Shown: positions 31,686-41,033, numbered from the stretch's first letter. The stretch is 64,000 nt of DNA from Betaproteobacteria bacterium (GCA_016791265.1 JAEUMY010000012.1:31572-95571); one strand, 5' to 3'. The notes: generated by a model not told the origin, from the sequence alone. Translations and numbers: made by a program.

Positions 31686-31697
31686 GCGAATATTCGC
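31686..31697. repeat. 12-bp palindrome, intergenic
   Basis: An exact copy 11 bp upstream of the aotQ start. Confidence 0.9.
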
Positions 31698-31731
31698 CGC
31701 GCCGGAGAGTGTGGGTGTATTGGTGCGGTGA

Positions 31732-31784
31732 GCACCCCCACCCCAGCCCTCCCCCCCTTGAGGGGGGAGGGCTGGGGTGGGGGT
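31732..31784. repeat. Long perfect hairpin repeat in the aotJ-aotQ gap
   Basis: The most complete copy of the family: CACCCCCACCCCAGCCCTCC on one arm and its complement on the other around TTGA. As RNA it would form a >20-bp stem right after aotJ, well placed to protect aotJ mRNA from 3' exonucleases or to cause partial termination. Confidence 0.88.
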
Positions 31785-31811
31785 GAATGCGGCGAGTTGA
31801 GAAAACCTTGT

Positions 31812-32597
31812 TCACTTCACCACCGCCCCATAAATATCAAACTCGAAGTACTTGTCCTGAATCTTCTTGTATGTCCCGTTGCCGCGAATATTCGCAAGCG
31901 CGCGATTGAGCTCCTCGCGCAGCGTGTCGCCCTTGCGCACGGCGATGCCTGCGCCGTGGCCGAAGTACTTGGGATCGTTGAACGCGGCGCCGACGAAGCC
32001 GAAGCCCTTGCCCGCCGGCTTTTTCAGAAAGCCCGTATCCGCCGGCACCGCGTCCATCAGCGCCGCATCGATGCGCCCGGCGGCGAGATCGAGGAACACC
32101 TCGCTCTGCTTCGCGTAGCGAACGATGGTGCCATCCTTGAACGTGTCGGTGGCGAAGCGGTCGTGAATGGTGGTGCGCTGCACGCCGATGCGCTTGCCCT
32201 TCAGCGTTGCCGGCGTGGCGTCCGCGAACACGCCGACCTTGGCGATCATGCGGTTGGGCGACTGGTAGTACTTGTCGGTGAAGTCGACCGCTTTTTTGCG
32301 TTCCTCGGTGATGGACATCGACGCGATCACGGCGTCGAACTTGCGCGCGATGAGCGACGGGATCATGCCGTCGAACTCCTGGGTGACAAGCGTGCATCGC
32401 GCCTTCAGCTCGGCGCAGAGCGCGTGGGCGATGTCGATGTCGAAGCCCGCGACCTTGCCGTCCGCGCCGACCTGCGAGAAGGGCGGGTAGGCGCCTTCCA
32501 CGCCGATGCGAAGTTTCCTGTCCTGCGCCGCGGCGGAAAGGGCGATGGTGGCGAGCATGACGAGCGGGGCGAGAAGCAGAATGCGAAAGCGTTGCAT
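31812..32597 (-). CDS. aotJ: Periplasmic arginine/ornithine-binding protein
   Basis: 261 aa from MQRFRILLLAPLVMLATIAL, a signal peptide ending SAAAQ. SBP-bac-3 family signature: LRIGVEGAYPPFSQVGADGK, GFDIDIAHALCAELK, DAVIASMSITEERKKAVDF, and GAGIAVRKGDTL. It captures basic amino acids for AotQMP. It starts 23 bp after the cyanophycinase stop, so the two are in one operon. The palindrome at 31884-31895 is read as ANIR (RALANIRGNGTYK), near the C-terminal helix. Confidence 0.94.
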   Translation of the reverse strand: MQRFRILLLAPLVMLATIALSAAAQDRKLRIGVEGAYPPFSQVGADGKVAGFDIDIAHALCAELKARCTLVTQEFDGMIPSLIARKFDAVIASMSITEERKKAVDFTDKYYQSPNRMIAKVGVFADATPATLKGKRIGVQRTTIHDRFATDTFKDGTIVRYAKQSEVFLDLAAGRIDAALMDAVPADTGFLKKPAGKGFGFVGAAFNDPKYFGHGAGIAVRKGDTLREELNRALANIRGNGTYKKIQDKYFEFDIYGAVVK

Positions 32598-32620
32598 GAC
32601 CGGTTCCGGGTAGGGTGGAT

Positions 32621-33883
32621 TCAACGTGGCGCGGGCGGATTCAGCGGTGCGTAGAGGGGACGCGCCATCTTCACTGGCGTCACGTCCAGGCGAATATTCG
32701 CAACGGTGTAGTCCTCGCCGCCGAACGCGCTGGTGAACCAGCCGACGCTGTCTTTCCCCTTGCTGAAGCGGAACTCGAAGCCGATGGTGGTGCGTTCATC
32801 GGCGTCCGGCTTCGCGAGTTGCAACGCATCGAAAGCGAGGCCGATGACTTCGCGCTGCGGGTTGTCGATGAAGTTGCCCATCAGGTTCGCGACCACGGTG
32901 TCGGCCAGCACGTCGGTGTGAAACTCGGGCTTCGAGTGATACGGCTTGTAGTCCTTCGCGTTCGGGTCGATCCGCCGTGCGGCCTTGGCCGGGGCGGGCG
33001 TGATTGCCAGCGTGTCCAGATGCATGCGGTCGCCGCGATCCAGATAGGTGAGTTTCGCGTTCTTCACATTGAAGTGGGGCAGCGCGCGGTTGCGGCTTGC
33101 CGCGCGCGTGTCGATGACCAGCGCGCCCTTGGCGCCGATGACTTCGACTTCGCGACCGCAGAAAATGGCGGCGGTGTTCTCGTCCACGCCCACGCCCAGC
33201 GGGATGCCCGTGTGCATCAGCGCGGGCAGGAGACGGCCGAAGCGGCCGCGTTTCAGAAAGTGCTGATCGACCATGAGTCCCGGTCCGGCGAATCCCAGGC
33301 CGGGCGCCACGTCCGCGCCATCGCGGACGCCGTTTTTCAGCATGTCGAGAATCGCCTGCGGCTCGTTGAACATCACCTCGCTCATGATCGCGGCCCCGGC
33401 GCTGGACCCTGCGACGACGCCGCCCTTTTGCTGCACCGCGCGGATGGCTTCCAGCATCGGCTTGCCTTCCTTCGAGAGCAGCACTTCCGTGATGCGCGCT
33501 TGCGAGCCGCCGGCGAAATAGACGCCGCCGCTGTCGCGCACCTTGGCGATGAGCGCCGAGTCTTGCACCGCCGCGCGCCAGTCGGTGGACTTGAGATTGA
33601 CCGCGACGGGAATGTGTTCCGCTTTCGCGCCGCGTTGATTGAGCGAGGCGATGATGCTCTCGGCTGATTTGACCGGATCAGCGGCGGCGCTGGCGAAGAC
33701 GGCGATGCGCGCGTCCTTGCCGCCGGCCAGCCTCACCACGCGCTGCCACACTTCGTCATTGTTGGCCGCGAGCGCGCCGCCGATGGCGACGGCGCAGCCG
33801 GCCTTGGGTTCCGTGGCGGCGGCGTGCGCGGCAGGCGGCACAGCCAGCAGCGCGACTGCGAATATTCGCGATGAGAGGTTCAT
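32621..33883 (-). CDS. Exported cyanophycinase (peptidase S51 family)
   Basis: 420 aa from MNLSSRIFAVALL, a signal peptide ending AHAA. The nucleophile elbow GSSAGAAIMSE, the preceding YFAGGSQARITE, and GVGVDENTAAIF are S51/cyanophycinase hallmarks. The enzyme class cleaves cyanophycin (a poly-Asp backbone with Arg side chains) to beta-Asp-Arg dipeptides; the signal peptide suggests extracellular or periplasmic action. It is the first gene of the aot-argR-aru operon. An Asp/Arg-peptide hydrolase upstream of Arg import and catabolism is a coherent pathway. It carries two palindromes: 33858-33869 (RIFA, inside the signal peptide) and 32690-32701 (ANIR). Confidence 0.88.
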   Translation of the reverse strand: MNLSSRIFAVALLAVPPAAHAAATEPKAGCAVAIGGALAANNDEVWQRVVRLAGGKDARIAVFASAAADPVKSAESIIASLNQRGAKAEHIPVAVNLKSTDWRAAVQDSALIAKVRDSGGVYFAGGSQARITEVLLSKEGKPMLEAIRAVQQKGGVVAGSSAGAAIMSEVMFNEPQAILDMLKNGVRDGADVAPGLGFAGPGLMVDQHFLKRGRFGRLLPALMHTGIPLGVGVDENTAAIFCGREVEVIGAKGALVIDTRAASRNRALPHFNVKNAKLTYLDRGDRMHLDTLAITPAPAKAARRIDPNAKDYKPYHSKPEFHTDVLADTVVANLMGNFIDNPQREVIGLAFDALQLAKPDADERTTIGFEFRFSKGKDSVGWFTSAFGGEDYTVANIRLDVTPVKMARPLYAPLNPPAPR

Positions 33884-34302
33884 GGGCGCGCAGTGTGGCA
33901 CATGAATTCCGGGCCATCGCGCGGCCGGGAATGAATGTGTAATGAAGGGTCGCATTTGTGCAAACCGCGTCTCGCGGGTCTTGCCGCGACCCCTTTCATG
34001 GGGCGCGTTGCCGGTGGCCGGTGAAGAAGGACCGCCGGGGCTTCAGGGTCTTCAGGGGGTTCAAGGCCCGGCGGGTTTTTTCCGCACACCCGCTTTTCAC
34101 CTTTGCGACGGCAAGTTGCAGCATTGCGACTTTGGCCGCCGCCCCCCCTTTCATTTGCTGGCGGCCTCAATACACTGCGACCCATCCTGAAGGGATTCGC
34201 GGTTGGCACAGTCGCCGCGCCGCTGCCGGGGAACATGGCGGAATTCTTCAGTGAAACAGAGTCCTTCATCCATACAAGGCCACCGGCCAAGGGGTTTCGT
34301 TC
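33884..34302. promoter_or_regulatory. Divergent control region, cyanophycinase operon versus TonB receptor
   Basis: 419 bp between two divergent starts, with no convincing gene. It must contain both promoters. It includes a terminator-like hairpin (34032-34081) oriented toward the receptor, and AAGGGG just before the receptor ATG. One frame through the hairpin reads as six Gly-X-Y triplets, which I treat as a coincidence of the repeat CTTCAGGG. Confidence 0.6.
34032..34081 (+). terminator. Intrinsic terminator/attenuator in the TonB-receptor leader
   Basis: CCGCCGGG pairs with CCCGGCGG around a 27-nt loop containing CTTCAGGG repeats, and is followed by six T. It lies ~220 bp upstream of the receptor start on the same strand, so it could attenuate receptor transcription. 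Confidence 0.55.
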
Positions 34303-37053
34303 ATGAGCACGTCGCATTGCAAGTCCGCCCGACCCGCAGTGAAGCCTGTCGCGCGCGCTGTTCTTCTCACCCTGTCGACCATTTACGCCGCTGGCGCATT
34401 GGCACAAACGCCCGCACAGACGCCCACGCAAACGCCCGCCACGCCGCCGGCCGCGGCACCCACGGCGCCGAAACCCGAAAAGATCGAGGTCACCGGTTCT
34501 TCCATCAAGCGCATCGACGGCGAGACTGCGCTGCCGGTGCAAGTCATCAAGCGTGAAGACATCGAGAAAAGCAGCGTGACCACGGCTGCGGAGCTGCTCA
34601 CCAAGATTTCGGCCAACGCGGCCGCGCTCACCGACGGCGCGCACTTCTCCGACATCGCGGGTCAGCGCGGTTTCTCCGGCGCCAATCTGCGCGGCATCGG
34701 CGTGTCGTCCACGCTGGTGTTGTTGAACGGTCGCCGCCTCGCCAACTTCGCGTCCCCCGGCGGCGCGTCCGGTGTCGACTTGAACTCCATTCCTTCCGCC
34801 GCCATCGAGCGCGTGGAAATCCTGAAAGATGGCGCGTCGGCCATTTACGGCACCGACGCCATCTCGGGCGTGATCAACTTCATCACCCGCGCCGAGTATC
34901 AGGGCGCTGATCTGTATGCCTACGCCAGCAACACCCAGGACGGCGGCGCCGAGAAGCGCATCGCCACCGTGTCCGGCGGCGTTGGCGACATCAACAAGGA
35001 CAAGTACAACATCTTCGGCGTGTTCGACTGGCAGGACACCAAGGCTTTGCGTACCACGCAGCGCGATTGGGTCAAGGGCAGCTTCCAGCCCGACATCAAT
35101 CTCGACGTCGGCTCGTCCAACACCTATCCGGCCAACTTCCGCCGCCTGAGCGCCAGCGGCAACCCGACCGGCGGCCGCTGGAACCCCAGCGCGCCCAACT
35201 GCAACCCGCCCGCGACGGTCTATCTGCCCACCAGCTTCGTCGGCGCCAACGCCTGCTTCTACGACTACATGCAGGACACGGAAATGTTCCCCGCCTCCGA
35301 GCGGAAGTCCGTGTTGGTGCGCGGTCAGTTCCAGGCGAGCCCGGACTTCACGCTGTTCGCCGAGGCGCTGTACGCCCAGACCGACACGCTGTATCGCATC
35401 AGCCCGCTCACCATCACCAACCTGAACTATCGCGCCGACGGCCGCTATTACCCGACCGCCACCGCGGCGGCGGCGGGCACCACCGGCGCGCTGCGTCTCA
35501 ACTACCGGCTCGCCGAGGCGGGCGGCCGGACCAACGAAGTCTCATCCGAAGTGACCCGCTTCGTGTTCGGCGCGAAAGGCACGTTCGGCCAGTGGGATTT
35601 CGACACCGCCATCAACTTCTCCGAGAACCAGGTGTCCGACGCCTACGTTGACGGCTACGTCGCGACGAGCGCATTCGACGCCGCGTTCGCCACTGGCAAC
35701 ATCAATCCCTTCGGCCCCTCCGACGCGGCTGGGCTCGCGCTGCTCAACAGCACCAAGATCAAGGACGATGCGCGCAAGTCGCGGGGCACCACGCAAGCCG
35801 CCGATTTCAAGGCGTCGCGTCCGCTGTTCGCCATGGCCGGCGGTGACGCAGCCATCGCGCTCGGCATCGAGGGCCGCCGCGAAGACATGGACTTCACCCC
35901 GTCCACGCTGCTCGCCACCGGCCAGATTCGCGGCGACGGCACCGCCACCGCGTTCAGCGGCAAGCGCAACGTGACTGCCGTGTTCGCCGAAATCGGTCTG
36001 CCGATCTCGAAGTCGCTGGAACTGCAGGCCGCGCTGCGCTTCGATGACTACTCCGACGCTGGCAACACCACCAATCCGAAAATCGGCATCCGCTGGAATC
36101 CGATGAAGGACGTGCTGGTGCGCGGCTCGTACGGCACCGGCTTTCGCGCCCCGTCGCTGGCCGATCTCTACACTCCGACCCGACTCGGCCAGACCAACGG
36201 CGTGTACAACGATCCGCTGGGTTGCATCCGTGTCGGCAACATCAACAACACCAACAACCCCGACTACTGCGGCATCCAGCCCGACAAGCTGCGCGGCGGC
36301 TCCACCAGTCTGAAGCCGGAAGAGTCGAAGCAGGGCTCCATCGGCATCGTGTTCGAGGGCTTCAAGAATCTGTCGACCTCCGTCGACTTCTGGCACATCG
36401 AGAAGGACGACACCATCGTGTCTCCCGAGGGCCTGTACTTCGCCGACCCCGTGCGCTTCGCGCCGTTCATCACCCGCGCGGCGGCCGATCCTTCGCTCCC
36501 TGGCATTCCCGGCCGCATCACCCAGATCGATTCGCGTCTGCGCAACCTGGGCGGCCTGAAGACCAACGGCGTCGACATCGGTGTCGAGTGGCGCTCACCC
36601 ACCACCGGTCTCGGCAAGTTCACGGTGAACTTCAATGGCACCTACGTCATGAGCTACAAGCTGCAGGATGGTCCGGGCGCGCCGTTCGTAGAAGCCGTGG
36701 GCAGGTTCTATCTCGATCAGGTCGTGCAGCGCTGGCGTCACACGCTGGGCGTCACGCTGGATCGCGGCCCGTGGAGCGCGACTTTGCAGCAGACGTTCTA
36801 CAACGGCCACACCGATCAGCAGCGTCTGGCCGACGGCAACCTGCGGCGCGTGGACGCGTATGAACTGTGGGATTTCTCCGCCAGCTGGCAATACTCCAAG
36901 CCGCTCAAGTTCCGCTTCGGTGTGAAGAACCTGTTCGATGAAAATCCACCGCGCTCCAACCAGTTGTACAGCTTCCTCGCCGGCTACGACCCGAACTACA
37001 CCGATCCGCGCGGCCGGCAGTACTACCTCAGCGTCGGTTACTCGTTCCGCTGA
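34303..37053 (+). CDS. TonB-dependent outer-membrane receptor
   Basis: 916 aa with a signal peptide (ILTLSTIYAAGALAQ region). A Pro/Thr/Ala-rich linker precedes the TonB-box-like EKIEVTGSSIKRID. The plug domain follows (LLTKISANAAAL, GANLRGIGVSSTLVLLNGRR, IERVEILKDGASAIYGTDAISGVINFITR), then a 22-strand-type barrel ending in a terminal aromatic/Arg (YYLSVGYSFR). It imports a scarce ligand using the TonB system. Divergent pairing with the cyanophycinase-aot-aru operon suggests that the ligand is a cyanophycin-derived peptide; this is contextual inference only. Confidence 0.93.
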   Translation: MSTSHCKSARPAVKPVARAVLLTLSTIYAAGALAQTPAQTPTQTPATPPAAAPTAPKPEKIEVTGSSIKRIDGETALPVQVIKREDIEKSSVTTAAELLTKISANAAALTDGAHFSDIAGQRGFSGANLRGIGVSSTLVLLNGRRLANFASPGGASGVDLNSIPSAAIERVEILKDGASAIYGTDAISGVINFITRAEYQGADLYAYASNTQDGGAEKRIATVSGGVGDINKDKYNIFGVFDWQDTKALRTTQRDWVKGSFQPDINLDVGSSNTYPANFRRLSASGNPTGGRWNPSAPNCNPPATVYLPTSFVGANACFYDYMQDTEMFPASERKSVLVRGQFQASPDFTLFAEALYAQTDTLYRISPLTITNLNYRADGRYYPTATAAAAGTTGALRLNYRLAEAGGRTNEVSSEVTRFVFGAKGTFGQWDFDTAINFSENQVSDAYVDGYVATSAFDAAFATGNINPFGPSDAAGLALLNSTKIKDDARKSRGTTQAADFKASRPLFAMAGGDAAIALGIEGRREDMDFTPSTLLATGQIRGDGTATAFSGKRNVTAVFAEIGLPISKSLELQAALRFDDYSDAGNTTNPKIGIRWNPMKDVLVRGSYGTGFRAPSLADLYTPTRLGQTNGVYNDPLGCIRVGNINNTNNPDYCGIQPDKLRGGSTSLKPEESKQGSIGIVFEGFKNLSTSVDFWHIEKDDTIVSPEGLYFADPVRFAPFITRAAADPSLPGIPGRITQIDSRLRNLGGLKTNGVDIGVEWRSPTTGLGKFTVNFNGTYVMSYKLQDGPGAPFVEAVGRFYLDQVVQRWRHTLGVTLDRGPWSATLQQTFYNGHTDQQRLADGNLRRVDAYELWDFSASWQYSKPLKFRFGVKNLFDENPPRSNQLYSFLAGYDPNYTDPRGRQYYLSVGYSFR

Positions 37054-37103
37054 TCACCCAAGCATCACCGCAGCACGCATCTCCCAAAGAGTGGTTGTGG
37101 TTG

Positions 37104-37137
37104 GCCCGCGAAGGTGATCGCCTTCGCGGGCTTTTTT
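37104..37137 (+). terminator. Rho-independent terminator of the TonB receptor gene
   Basis: A perfect 11-bp stem (GCCCGCGAAGG/CCTTCGCGGGC), a 6-nt loop, then six T, 50 bp after the stop. Confidence 0.92.
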
Positions 37138-37208
37138 CATTGTTGAGCGGCCTATGCAGAGACGCGCGGAACCGGAGGTGTGTTGTCTGCGAAAACATCG
37201 CCGCTCAA

Positions 37209-37220
37209 GCGAATATTCGC
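37209..37220. repeat. 12-bp palindrome, intergenic
   Basis: An exact copy between the receptor terminator and the end of cheB (convergent genes). Confidence 0.9.
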
Positions 37221-37234
37221 AATCCCACCCTGTC

Positions 37235-38275
37235 TCAATTCCCCTGCTGTATCGCACCCGCGATCTTGGGCAAGGGCGTGCCCACGTCCACCGCGCCGCA
37301 CTCGATGGCGGCACGCGGCATGCCGAACACCAGGCTGGTCGATTCGTCCTGCGCGATGGTGCGGGCGCCGGCCTGGCGGAGCGCCAGCAGCCCGCTTGCG
37401 CCATCCACGCCCATGCCGGTGAGAACGACGCCGATGGCGTCGCCACCGAGCGTCTCGGCCACGGACTGCAACAAGGCGTCGCCGGACGGGCGGCGGTCGT
37501 GAAGGGGCGCGTCGTCGTCCAGCGTGAGGCCCAGGCCCCTCGCGCCGTGTTTCCGCACCCGCAGGTGCGAGCCGCCGGGCGCGATGTAGATCACGCCAGG
37601 GAGCAGCGGCTCGTCGTGTTCCGCGACCTTGACGCGCATGGACGCCGATTCGCCCAGGCGCTTCACGAAGTGCTTGATGAACGACGGCTGCATGTCGGTC
37701 ACGACCAGCGTGGGCGGGCCGTTGGCGGGGAGCGGGCCCAACACGATGCGCAGCGCCTCCGCGCCGCCGGTGCCGGCGGCGATGGCCAGCACGGACTCGC
37801 GCGCGGGCGGGCCGGCGAGCGGCGCGAACACCTGTTCCTCCTCGGCCGCGAGGGTGAGGTCGAGTCGTTCGAGACTGTCCTTGGCGGCGAACGCGCCGCG
37901 AATCTTGTCCGCGATGAGGCGCGAATATTCGCCGCTGTTGACTTCGCCTGGCGCGGGCTTGCCGATGAAGTCGACCGCGCCCAGGGCCAGCGCGCGGAAC
38001 GCGACATCGGAGCCCTCCTGCGTGTGCGTCGACAACATCACCACCGGCATCGGCTTCAGCCGCATGAGCCGCTTCAGGAACGAGAGCCCGTTCATGTTGG
38101 GCATTTCCACATCAAGCGTCAGCACGTCCGGCTTCAGGTCGCGGATGAGGTCGCGCGCCACCAGCGGGTCGGGCGCCTCGCCCACGACCATCATGTCGGG
38201 CTGCTCGTCGATGATGGCTTTGATGACGCCGCGGATGATGGCGGAGTCGTCGACGATGAGGACCTTGATTTTCAT
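37235..38275 (-). CDS. cheB: CheB-like protein with degenerate methylesterase site
   Basis: 346 aa. The receiver domain (1-120) is intact: VLIVDDSA, phospho-acceptor Asp in LTLDVEMP, and STH/GKP switch residues. The C-terminal domain aligns along its length with CheB methylesterase, but the nucleophile motif GASTGG reads AAGTGG (Ser to Gly) and QHMP reads TDMQP (catalytic His to Asp); only the Asp in TGMGVDG remains. Deamidase/esterase activity is therefore unlikely. It may instead be a phosphorylation-controlled binding protein. The palindrome (37921-37932, read EYS) sits in the linker. Its start overlaps the upstream gene (ATGA). Confidence 0.88.
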   Translation of the reverse strand: MKIKVLIVDDSAIIRGVIKAIIDEQPDMMVVGEAPDPLVARDLIRDLKPDVLTLDVEMPNMNGLSFLKRLMRLKPMPVVMLSTHTQEGSDVAFRALALGAVDFIGKPAPGEVNSGEYSRLIADKIRGAFAAKDSLERLDLTLAAEEEQVFAPLAGPPARESVLAIAAGTGGAEALRIVLGPLPANGPPTLVVTDMQPSFIKHFVKRLGESASMRVKVAEHDEPLLPGVIYIAPGGSHLRVRKHGARGLGLTLDDDAPLHDRRPSGDALLQSVAETLGGDAIGVVLTGMGVDGASGLLALRQAGARTIAQDESTSLVFGMPRAAIECGAVDVGTPLPKIAGAIQQGN

Positions 38276-38850
38276 TCTTCGCGTTTGGGCTCGCGGTTGC
38301 CCATGTCGCGCCAGGCGACGAGGATGGCCTTGGCGTCGGTCCACCAGCGTTGCGCCGCGTCGACGCCGATGATCGGCTCGAGGCCGATGGAGACAAGTTT
38401 CGCATTGTTGGCGAGCTCGGACAGATTGCGCGCGTCCAGAAGCTCCGCGCCCAGCACATCGGACTCTTGGCCCGCCATCGCCTCCAGCCGGTTCAGCAAT
38501 TGCATCTTGGCCGCCATCAATGGCGACAGGTCGGCGGGGCGGGCGTGACCCCGCTCGCCGATGGGCCGGGTCGCGGTCGCGTCATAGACCGTCACGCCGG
38601 CCGTGCTGGCCGGGCGGATGAGGTCCTTGCTGAGCAATTCGTCCAGCTGAGTGAGGAGGATGTTGTGCAGCGTGCCCGCGTTGTCCAGGAGCTTGCCCAG
38701 GGTGCTTGCGCCGTCGATGAGGAAGAGCACGGCCCGCAGTTTGGGCTTGAGATCGCTCGACCGGTCGCGCATGGCGACGCTGCCCAGGTCGGTGCGGACC
38801 AGCACGGTCTCAAGGCCCAGCTCTCTGATGTTCAGCATTCCACAACTCAT
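38272..38850 (-). CDS. Unknown protein of the chemosensory operon, 192 aa
   Basis: It begins MSCGMLNIREL; a second ATG four codons in is also possible. No family is recognised. The N-terminal ~80 residues (DLKPKLRAVLFLIDGASTLG, LLTQLDELLSKDLI) look like a small winged-helix-type module; the C-terminal half is helical with a Trp-rich end (AAQRWWTDAKAILVAW). It is co-transcribed between cheW and cheB, occupying the place where cheR or cheD might be expected, but it shows none of their motifs. Confidence 0.75.
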   Translation of the reverse strand: MSCGMLNIRELGLETVLVRTDLGSVAMRDRSSDLKPKLRAVLFLIDGASTLGKLLDNAGTLHNILLTQLDELLSKDLIRPASTAGVTVYDATATRPIGERGHARPADLSPLMAAKMQLLNRLEAMAGQESDVLGAELLDARNLSELANNAKLVSIGLEPIIGVDAAQRWWTDAKAILVAWRDMGNREPKREE

Positions 38851-38867
38851 GATCCAGGGAACCTGAA

Positions 38868-39344
38868 CTATACCGCCTCCGTCAGCGGCAGTGTGTGCTC
38901 GCCCAGCAGCGACAGCGCGTCGAGGAGCAGGATCATCCTCCCCTCCACAATTCCGATCGCGCGCATATGGCGCGCGTCGACGGCCAGCGTCGGTGGCACC
39001 GGATGGACCGCATTCGCTGGAAAGCCGATCACATCGTTCACCTGGTCGACCAGCATGCCGACGATGGCCTCGGCCAGCGCGACGATGATGACCACCTTTC
39101 CCTCGGTCGAGGAGGATGGGAGACCGATCAGGACGCGAAGATCCATGATCGGCACGATGGCGCCGCGCAGATTCATCACGCCGACCACTCGCGCCGCGGC
39201 GCCGGCCACGCGGGTCGCGCCGTCGAACTCGCGGATTTCCCGCACGCGGAGGATGTCGATGGCGTACTCCTCACCCACGAGGCTGAAGGTCAGGTACTCG
39301 GCCGCTCCTGTTTGCGCGGCGGGCGCGGTCAAAACTCCTCCCAT
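38868..39344 (-). CDS. cheW: CheW-like coupling protein
   Basis: 158 aa. A typical CheW fold: [20 protein letters not shown], then [18 protein letters not shown] and [13 protein letters not shown]. It normally bridges MCPs to a CheA kinase; no cheA is in the window. Its start lies inside the last codons of the MCP gene (16-bp overlap), so the two are translationally coupled. Confidence 0.93.
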   Translation of the reverse strand: MGGVLTAPAAQTGAAEYLTFSLVGEEYAIDILRVREIREFDGATRVAGAAARVVGVMNLRGAIVPIMDLRVLIGLPSSSTEGKVVIIVALAEAIVGMLVDQVNDVIGFPANAVHPVPPTLAVDARHMRAIGIVEGRMILLLDALSLLGEHTLPLTEAV

Positions 39345-41005
39345 TCGCCCGCTGTCTGTCGCGCTCCGCCCGGTGCGGAGCGGCTGGCGGAGGCATGGGC
39401 GAGCTGCGGGGCGGCGACGCTGGCCACGCGCATGTCGGATCGCGAGTGGCGTGCGGCGCGGGGCTCCGTCGCGGTTTCTCCTCGAGGTCGCGCAGACGAC
39501 CTCCGCTCCACAGCCATCGCCCCGGCATCCGCCAGGGAGAACTTTGCCACCAGCGCGCGAAGGCTCTGCGCCTGCTCGTTCATCGCGTCGGCCGACGAGG
39601 CGGCCTGCTGCACCATGGATGCGTTCTGCTGAGTCACGTTTTCCATCTGCACCACGGCACGGTTCACCTGTTCGACGCCGTGAGCCTGCTCAGCCGCCGC
39701 GCGCGCGATGTCCTGAATGAGTTGGTCCACTTCGCCGATGCCGGCGCGAATCTGCCGCATGGACTCGCCCGCGTCATTGACCAGCCGCGTACCCACGGCA
39801 ATCTGTCCGACTGAATCAGCGATGAGTAGCTTGATTTCCTTGGCCGAGGCGGCGCTGCGTTGCGCGAGCGCCCGCACCTCGGCCGCCACGACGGCGAAGC
39901 CGCGCCCGTGGTCACCCGCCCGCGCTGCCTCCACCGCCGCGTTCAACGCGAGAATGTTGGTCTGAAAGGCGATGCCGTCGATGACATTGACGATTTCCTC
40001 GATGCGCTTCGATCCGGCCTGGATACCACTCATGGTCGTCACCGCGTCGTTCACCACGTCGGCGCTGGCGAGCGTGGTCGCGCTGGCCTGCGCGGCGAGG
40101 CTGCTCGCCTTTCGAGTGTTGTCCGCCGTCTGGCGCACCGTTGCGGTGAATTCCTCCAGGCTGGAGGCCGTTTCCTCCAGGGTGGAGGCCTGTTCCTCGG
40201 TGCGGGCGGACAAGTCAACGCTGGCCGCGCTCACCTGCTCCGCCGCCGAGGCGACGGTGCCAGTGGATGCCTGCACCTGCTGAACGATTCCGGCAAGACT
40301 CGTCTGCATGCTTGCGAGCGCGTGCATCAGCGCAGCGAGCTCACCCGCGTCGCGGGTCGAGACCGCCGTTGAGAGGTCGCCTCGCGCCACGTTCTCCGCC
40401 ACCCTGATCGCGTCGCGCAACGGGCGGGTCACGCGCAGGTAGATCATGTAGAAAATCGCGCATGTCCCTGCCACGCACAGCGCCGCGGCGATGAGGAGCG
40501 CGAGATCGACGCGGCGCTTGTCGCGGTCGAACTGGGTTTTGAACTCCAGCGTGTCTTCGCGGAGCTTCTCGGACACAGCGCCGGCGAGCTTGGTGAACCT
40601 GCCATACGCGATCATGACGTCGACATTGCCGGTGGAGCGATCGCTGGCGGCCAGCATGGTTTGCAGTGGCCCCTCCAATTCCGGCCAGCTTGTGTTGGCC
40701 CGCTCCCAGTGGTCCACGTTCGACCCCAGCGCGGTGTTCGCCGCGTCGAAGTGCTTGATGGCTTCGCGAAGCCCCTTCATCGAGTCGCTCGAGCCCGCGG
40801 TGACGAGCATCTCGGCGGTCGCCGCGTCCACCCGCGCCAGCGAGGCGCTGGCTTCCAGGTGCTGAGCCGTCAGATCGCTGCTGTGCGTCAGGCTTTCCGA
40901 CGCGCGCCAGAGGGTGGCGAAGACCACCATCTGCGCCGCGATGAAGGCCAACGCGGCCATGAGCGTACCGACGCCGCCCAACGCGGCCGTGAGCTTGTTG
41001 AACAT
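39329..41005 (-). CDS. Methyl-accepting chemotaxis protein with C-terminal tether pentapeptide
   Basis: 558 aa. TM1 (~8-30) and TM2 (~170-192, [20 protein letters not shown]) bracket a ~135-residue periplasmic four-helix-bundle-like sensor. A HAMP domain follows, then a long coiled coil whose hairpin tip is [20 protein letters not shown]. After a Ser/Arg-rich linker the protein ends EWEEF, which fits the xWxxF-type pentapeptide that tethers CheR/CheB. Ligand unknown. Confidence 0.94.
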   Translation of the reverse strand: MFNKLTAALGGVGTLMAALAFIAAQMVVFATLWRASESLTHSSDLTAQHLEASASLARVDAATAEMLVTAGSSDSMKGLREAIKHFDAANTALGSNVDHWERANTSWPELEGPLQTMLAASDRSTGNVDVMIAYGRFTKLAGAVSEKLREDTLEFKTQFDRDKRRVDLALLIAAALCVAGTCAIFYMIYLRVTRPLRDAIRVAENVARGDLSTAVSTRDAGELAALMHALASMQTSLAGIVQQVQASTGTVASAAEQVSAASVDLSARTEEQASTLEETASSLEEFTATVRQTADNTRKASSLAAQASATTLASADVVNDAVTTMSGIQAGSKRIEEIVNVIDGIAFQTNILALNAAVEAARAGDHGRGFAVVAAEVRALAQRSAASAKEIKLLIADSVGQIAVGTRLVNDAGESMRQIRAGIGEVDQLIQDIARAAAEQAHGVEQVNRAVVQMENVTQQNASMVQQAASSADAMNEQAQSLRALVAKFSLADAGAMAVERRSSARPRGETATEPRAARHSRSDMRVASVAAPQLAHASASRSAPGGARQTAGEWEEF

Positions 41006-41033
41006 GTGAAGTTTCTTTGGGCAGTGTGGCGCG

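Noticed and set aside
33942..34190. Collagen-like Gly-X-Y peptide (GEEGPPGLQGLQGVQGPAG)
   Set aside because: Only six triplets, no ribosome site, and it coincides with the terminator stem and CTTCAGGG repeats, so it is probably a by-product of that structure.
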